This document shows, piece after piece, positions 6,859 to 10,379 of a stretch of DNA of 10,379 nucleotides. The position numbers and the translations under genes are program-made. Each line of letters begins with the position of its first letter. The stretch's first letter is position 1. Source of the stretch: Chlamydiota bacterium (GTDB taxonomy: Bacteria; Chlamydiota; Chlamydiia; Chlamydiales; JAJFMI01). The stretch is taken from contig JAJFMI010000011.1 of assembly GCA_021772235.1 (NCBI GenBank), positions 1 through 10,379 on the forward strand, in the 5' to 3' direction. The notes under the pieces are model-generated. The model was not told the DNA's origin. It did not search any database and saw only the letters and a program-made list of their open reading frames with translations.

Positions 6859-7521
6859 TTATTTATTATTAATGTATGTTGCCGTAAGAAATCCTAATGT
6901 TGTCATTGAGCTCAAAAGCAGAGTAAAACTTCTCTCGGACAATGATGTCTTCTTATCTTTATTAGTGTCTTTTCCATCAGATTGGTAGGCAGTATAAAGT
7001 GCTTTTGCTTCAACAATTGCAAATCCTAACCCAAAGACCAGCCACGCATACTGCTCAATCTTTTCAGCCCCTTTAATCCCCTTGACAGCCTGTAACTTAT
7101 CAATCGCACCGACGGCAATTTTCCCACCCGCGTATAACCCTGCAACATCTCCAAATGTTCTTATAATGTCTCCACCAGGGATACTCTCTTTCTCAAACCC
7201 AAAAAATTCTGCTGCAACATCGTATGCACGAGGAAAAGCTTCTGCAAGCAGTGAGAACTGGAATACTTTATCTCCAAGTGTTTTTCCTGTTTGAAATGTT
7301 TGCCCAAAGGAGATCGCATTCCCTAAGAGCTCTAGTGGATATGCGCATTTCAATGCAGCCCCACAACCCTTAACGAGTTCTGAATTTTTTAACTCTTCAC
7401 CTTGCCCATAATTCACCACCTTTCCTAACCAAGAGCACCCTCTTAGTGCGTCAAAACGATTTTCATTTACATAGTATTTTGTTACATTCCACGCTTCTGA
7501 CAGAATTACTGATCCACTCAT
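6859..7521 (-). CDS. Hypothetical protein with C-terminal double hydrophobic segment, first gene at the Cap1 locus
   Basis: I do not recognise this 220-residue protein. The N-terminal 150 residues look largely helical, with no signal peptide; they include LRGCSWLGKVVNYGQG (26-41), PLELLGNAISFGQTFQTGK (62-80) and a glycine/alanine-rich part (GLYAGGKIAVGAI, 128-140). The C-terminus has two apolar segments, about 158-179 (containing WLVFGLGFAIV) and 199-217 (LLLSSMTTLGFL), joined by a strongly charged loop (SDGKDTNKDKK). Two nearby membrane spans without signal peptide is the layout of chlamydial Inc proteins, although the 18-residue loop is on the long side. The ATG has AGAGGTG at good spacing. 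It lies 51 bases after fmt with no terminator between, so read-through from the lpx operon is possible. Function unknown. Confidence 0.88.
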   Translation of the reverse strand: MSGSVILSEAWNVTKYYVNENRFDALRGCSWLGKVVNYGQGEELKNSELVKGCGAALKCAYPLELLGNAISFGQTFQTGKTLGDKVFQFSLLAEAFPRAYDVAAEFFGFEKESIPGGDIIRTFGDVAGLYAGGKIAVGAIDKLQAVKGIKGAEKIEQYAWLVFGLGFAIVEAKALYTAYQSDGKDTNKDKKTSLSERSFTLLLSSMTTLGFLTATYINNK

Positions 7522-7536
7522 CTTTCACCTCTTAGA

Positions 7537-7565
7537 TTTATTTCGATGAGAGTAACAAATGTGAA
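7537..7565 (-). promoter_or_regulatory. Weak candidate promoter before the hypothetical gene pair
   Basis: On the minus strand TTCACA (7565-7560, five of six matches to TTGACA) and AATAAA (7542-7537, four of six matches to TATAAT) are 17 bases apart, within the 51-base gap after fmt. The predicted start would leave a leader of only about ten bases before the ATG, overlapping the ribosome binding site, which argues against it. No terminator lies in the gap. Confidence 0.25.
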
Positions 7566-7572
7566 TTTATTG

Positions 7573-8505
7573 TTAAAGGATTATGAATTTTTGTTGGCCA
7601 CGGACAAAGTCACTTGCCCGCATCTGTTTCTTTCCTTCTAGCTGAAGATCAAAAATTTGCAGGGATTTCCTCCCACAAGAGACCGTAAATTCATTAGGTG
7701 TGTAGGAAGTAATTTGACCGGGATGACCTGATCCATTCACTACCTGCGTGCGGAGAATTTTCAATCGCAAGGATTTACCTTGAATTTCAACTGTCGTAAA
7801 GGCACCCGGCGCAGGGTTTAGCGCGCGAATCTGATTATGAATGATTTCTGCTGATTGGGAAAAATCGATTTTACAATCTTTTTTTTCAATTTTTGCTGCA
7901 TGAGTGGCGAGCTCATGCTTCTGCACATGACGTTCGATTTTTCCCTCTTCGAGGTCTTGTAAAAACCTGGGGAATGTGGTGCGCGACAGTTTTGTTAGCG
8001 CAAGCTCGAGCTCTTGCAATGTTTGATTTTCTTCTAAAGGAATTTTTTCGACACGCAGAATATCTCCTGTATCCATGCCCGCATCCATCGCCATAAATGT
8101 AACGCCTGTCTCTTTCTCCCCTGTCATTATGGAGCGCTGCATCGGTGCAGCACCACGGTATTTTGGCAACAGAGAAAAGTGGATATTAATAGGAAGGAGT
8201 TTTGGCACGTCGAGAAGGTTTTGCTTTAGTATCGCGCCATAGGCAACAACGACAAAAAGGTCAGGCTCAAATGAACGGATTAGTGAAATACTCTCCTCGG
8301 AAGAGACTTTTGTCGGTTGGTAAAGTGGCACATCAGGATGGTGCAGCTGGATGTATTCTTTTACTGCTGTGGGTGCAAGTTTTTTTGACCGTCCTTTGGG
8401 TTTGTCTGGACGGGAGATGACGGCGACGATTTCATGTTCTGTTTCAAAGAGCGAGGCAAGGATTTTTGCTGCGACTGGCGGGGTTCCGAAGAATACGATC
8501 TTCAT
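7573..8505 (-). CDS. fmt: Methionyl-tRNA formyltransferase
   Basis: Fmt transfers a formyl group from 10-formyltetrahydrofolate to the amino group of initiator Met-tRNA in the cytoplasm, enabling bacterial initiation. The 310 residues match the family (~315). The N-terminal Rossmann-like domain starts KIVFFGTPPVAAKIL. The formyltransferase signature SLLPKYRG lies at 111-118, and the catalytic residues Asn107, His109 and Asp145 (in PINIHFSLLP and MDAGMDTGDIL) are all present, matching E. coli Asn106, His108 and Asp144. The C-terminal tRNA-binding domain begins around residue 205 and contains RALNPAPGAFTTVE. The ATG overlaps the lpxA stop by four bases and lacks a strong ribosome binding site, so translation is likely coupled to lpxA. 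Same order (lpxA-fmt) as in Chlamydia. Confidence 0.98.
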   Translation of the reverse strand: MKIVFFGTPPVAAKILASLFETEHEIVAVISRPDKPKGRSKKLAPTAVKEYIQLHHPDVPLYQPTKVSSEESISLIRSFEPDLFVVVAYGAILKQNLLDVPKLLPINIHFSLLPKYRGAAPMQRSIMTGEKETGVTFMAMDAGMDTGDILRVEKIPLEENQTLQELELALTKLSRTTFPRFLQDLEEGKIERHVQKHELATHAAKIEKKDCKIDFSQSAEIIHNQIRALNPAPGAFTTVEIQGKSLRLKILRTQVVNGSGHPGQITSYTPNEFTVSCGRKSLQIFDLQLEGKKQMRASDFVRGQQKFIIL

Positions 8506-9332
8506 ACTTCAAGGAGTTCTCTATCTTCTTCTAGGTCTTCAGGTCGCATGCGCGTGACGCCTTCTAATCCAATGATTCCGCGTTTGGTAGTTTTACAAAA
8601 ATCAAGCCAGTGCGCTACGTGTGGATCAGCAGGAACTTCTTCTTCAATGCGCTTGATCGCTTCAGGAAGCGTGAGCCCACGTCGGTAGGTTAGCAAAAAG
8701 GCTTTTGTTAGGGCGCGACGCGATTCAACGGAGAAATTATTGCGCTTCAATCCGATAATATTGAGTCCGCCAAGGCGATATGGGATGCCAGATCCTAGCG
8801 TGTAGGGAGGTATATCGTGCGAGGCGCGAGAAAATCCACCGACCATGGAGTAACAGCCGATGCGAGAAAACTGATGCACGGGGGTCATCCCGCCAATAAT
8901 TGCGTAATCTTCTATCGTAACGTGTCCAGCTAACATGGCAGAGTTTGCCATGGTAATATGGTTACCCAATTTACAGTGGTGCGCGATGTGGCAATAAGCC
9001 ATGATGAGACAATTATCACCAATAGAGACGGTGGAGCCTTCATCATATGAGGCGTTAATGGTGACAAACTCGCGTATTTCGCAATTTTTGCCAATTGTGA
9101 CGTAAGTGGTCTCTCCTGCAAACTTGCGCGCCTGGGTTTTTAGGCCAATCGCAGCACTTGGATAGATTACGGTATTTTCGCCAATAGTTGTGTGTCCATC
9201 GATATAAGCGTGCGCATGGATAACAACACCTTTTTTTAAGCGTACGTGTTTTTTGATCACAGCATAGGGCTCGACGATTACGCCTTCTGCAATTTCGGCT
9301 CCATCTTCAATGATTGCTGCTGGGTGGATCAC
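8502..9332 (-). CDS. lpxA: UDP-N-acetylglucosamine acyltransferase (GTG start)
   Basis: LpxA performs the first step of lipid A synthesis, acylating the 3-OH of UDP-GlcNAc from acyl-ACP in the cytoplasm. The 276-residue protein is a left-handed beta-helix of hexapeptide repeats through about residue 190, with a helical C-terminus. The catalytic base is His118 in HIAH (115-118), matching E. coli His125. IREFVTI, GGMTPVHQF and GLKRNNF are family landmarks. By alignment, E. coli Gly173 is kept (Gly166), whereas His191 and Glu200 become Pro184 and Ile193, which resembles the chlamydial enzyme. The start is GTG at 9332-9330, backed by AAAAGGAG five bases upstream, by a four-base overlap with fabZ, and by the family N-terminus IHPAAIIEDGAEI. 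Confidence 0.98.
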   Translation of the reverse strand: MIHPAAIIEDGAEIAEGVIVEPYAVIKKHVRLKKGVVIHAHAYIDGHTTIGENTVIYPSAAIGLKTQARKFAGETTYVTIGKNCEIREFVTINASYDEGSTVSIGDNCLIMAYCHIAHHCKLGNHITMANSAMLAGHVTIEDYAIIGGMTPVHQFSRIGCYSMVGGFSRASHDIPPYTLGSGIPYRLGGLNIIGLKRNNFSVESRRALTKAFLLTYRRGLTLPEAIKRIEEEVPADPHVAHWLDFCKTTKRGIIGLEGVTRMRPEDLEEDRELLEV

Positions 9333-9775
9333 GCTTGCTCCTTTTTGATGAGAGCAAACCCAATTTCTGCCTGCGCCGCGACTTGATCACCAACCATTGC
9401 TTTCGCTTCAATTTTCCCAGCACGCGCACTAAAGTGCACTTCTTTTGCGTGCAATGTTAACAGGTCACCAGGCACTACGGGCTTGCGAAATTTAGCGTTG
9501 TTTATGTTTAGCAGAAGAGCCAGGTGCTCTGTGTAACCTTTATGATGAATCAACACGCCACCTGTTTGTGCTAAGGCTTCAATAATGAGCACACCAGGCA
9601 TCACAGGATTACCAGGAAAGTGGCCTTGGAAAAAAAGTTCATTCATCGAGACGCACTTCTCTCCGACAATTGTTCCCGCTTCAATATCAATTTCTCTGAT
9701 GCGGTCGACAAGTAGAAAAGGATAGCGGTGCGGCAGCACTTCCATAATTTTTTTTATGTCGAGGGACTCTTTCAT
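9329..9775 (-). CDS. fabZ: 3-hydroxyacyl-ACP dehydratase
   Basis: FabZ dehydrates 3-hydroxyacyl-ACP to trans-2-enoyl-ACP in type II fatty acid elongation, so it competes with LpxA for hydroxyacyl chains where LpxA uses these. The 148-residue hot-dog-fold protein has LPHRYPFLLVDRI at 14-26, and the active site in GHFPGNPVMPGVLIIEALAQ, with catalytic His52 and Glu66. Length is typical. The ATG at 9775 overlaps the lpxC stop by four bases, with GGAG eight bases upstream; the stop overlaps the lpxA GTG by four bases. Placement between lpxC and lpxA is the chlamydial arrangement; in some other bacteria lpxC and fabZ are fused, but here they are separate. Confidence 0.98.
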   Translation of the reverse strand: MKESLDIKKIMEVLPHRYPFLLVDRIREIDIEAGTIVGEKCVSMNELFFQGHFPGNPVMPGVLIIEALAQTGGVLIHHKGYTEHLALLLNINNAKFRKPVVPGDLLTLHAKEVHFSARAGKIEAKAMVGDQVAAQAEIGFALIKKEQA

Positions 9776-10379
9776 AAGGAATACTCCATCTTGATGTGAT
9801 CTAATAGCTCTTTGGCCAATGCTACGTTAGACGTATGACCCGATCTCAGAGCTATAATGTGCATCAAAATGGTGTGCTGCGTCAAGGAGATATCGCCAAC
9901 AAGATCGCCAAGTTTATGTCGTACAGGTTCGTTAGAAAAACGGTAACCTTCTGGATTTAAAACGGTATCACCTTTGATGATGATTCCATTTTCCAGCGTG
10001 CCACCTTTAATATTTCCCTGTTCAATTAGAGGAACAATTTCTTCGTAGAGAGCAAATGTCCTCGAGGGCGCAATCTCTTTTTTAAACGCTTCCGGGTTGA
10101 TCTCCATTGTGAAGAACTGCGCGCCTAAAAGATCGGAGTTAGGATAGTTTAATGTATAACTAATACGGAAATCTTCTGATGGAAGTGCCACTAAGTGCAC
10201 ATCATCACGCGACCAAAATACAGGCGCTTTAAGGCGATAAATTTCCTTGGACTCGGGAAGAACAGCAACGCCACACTTTTCAATCTTGTCCAAAAAGTAT
10301 GAAAAGCTCCCATCACCTGCTGGAATTTCCGGTGCATTGAGTTCAATGTTCAAGTTATCGATCTCATATGCTTTGAGTG
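9772..10379 (-). CDS. lpxC: UDP-3-O-acyl-N-acetylglucosamine deacetylase, C-terminal part (5' end outside window)
   Basis: LpxC is the zinc-dependent, committed deacetylase of lipid A synthesis. The visible 201 codons are open up to the window edge. There is an apparent TTG start at 10353, but the frame continues upstream as LKAYEIDN and the NIELNAPEIPAGDGS motif sits inside the normal protein, so the gene is cut by the window and not short. Zinc ligands are seen in PVRHKLGDL (His and Asp, matching E. coli His238 and Asp242), and the catalytic His of the SGH motif (E. coli His265) is present. The first zinc histidine (E. coli His79) would lie outside the window. A helix-rich tail LLDHIKMEYSL ends the protein without the longer E. 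coli extension. The stop overlaps fabZ by four bases. Confidence 0.96.
   Translation of the reverse strand, partial: LKAYEIDNLNIELNAPEIPAGDGSFSYFLDKIEKCGVAVLPESKEIYRLKAPVFWSRDDVHLVALPSEDFRISYTLNYPNSDLLGAQFFTMEINPEAFKKEIAPSRTFALYEEIVPLIEQGNIKGGTLENGIIIKGDTVLNPEGYRFSNEPVRHKLGDLVGDISLTQHTILMHIIALRSGHTSNVALAKELLDHIKMEYSL

Noticed and set aside
8202..8688. Overlapping plus-strand open frames opposite fmt and lpxA
   Set aside because: They lie wholly opposite well-conserved genes, overlap one another and have low-complexity translations (serine/arginine-rich).
8930..9121. 63-codon minus-strand frame inside lpxA
   Set aside because: It is an alternative frame within lpxA, whose hexapeptide repeats and catalytic histidine continue uninterrupted through the region.
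9772..10353. Reading lpxC as a complete 193-codon gene starting at the TTG at 10353
   Set aside because: The frame is open upstream to the window edge, and the residues there continue the normal LpxC sequence; the gene is simply truncated by the window.

Overview
The window looks like a chromosomal segment of a chlamydia-related bacterium (order Chlamydiales, probably an environmental, amoeba-type lineage). The evidence is gene order: lpxC-fabZ-lpxA-fmt, then a variable slot, then rplC and the ribosomal protein run. This matches Chlamydia trachomatis CT533-CT530, CT529 and CT528 onward. LpxA and L3 also resemble the chlamydial proteins, as recalled from memory. Every gene lies on the minus strand, so transcription runs from high to low coordinates. 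Genus or species cannot be set from sequence reading alone.

Bases 10379-7573 hold the lipid A/fatty acid block: the C-terminal two thirds of lpxC (5' end outside the window), fabZ, lpxA (GTG start) and fmt. Each junction is a 4-base start/stop overlap, so the four are almost certainly one translationally coupled operon. LpxA and LpxC perform the first two steps of lipid A synthesis. FabZ works in the fatty acid elongation that feeds acyl-ACP to LpxA. Fmt formylates initiator Met-tRNA and is functionally unrelated.

Bases 7521-6012 hold two genes of unknown function (220 and 277 codons), 13 bases apart. They have no signal peptide and have hydrophobic, Inc-like C-terminal regions. They occupy the slot where C. 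trachomatis carries CT529 (Cap1, an inclusion membrane protein). They are the least ordinary genes here and candidate lineage-specific host-interaction proteins. A good intrinsic terminator at 5941-5971 ends the pair.

Bases 6011-5619 are a 393-base intergenic region with that terminator, two candidate sigma70/sigma66-type promoters pointing at rplC, and several inverted repeats. In both promoters an inverted repeat starts about 4 bases after the predicted transcription start.

Bases 5618-1 hold the ribosomal protein operon rplC-rplD-rplW-rplB-rpsS-rplV-rpsC-rplP-rpmC-rpsQ-rplN-rplX-rplE (rplE runs off the window). rpsJ, which heads this operon in E. coli, is absent from its usual place. The S10-type and spc-type segments are joined without a gap (rpsQ and rplN overlap by 4 bases). 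No broken genes, insertion sequences, CRISPR arrays, tRNAs or rRNAs were seen.
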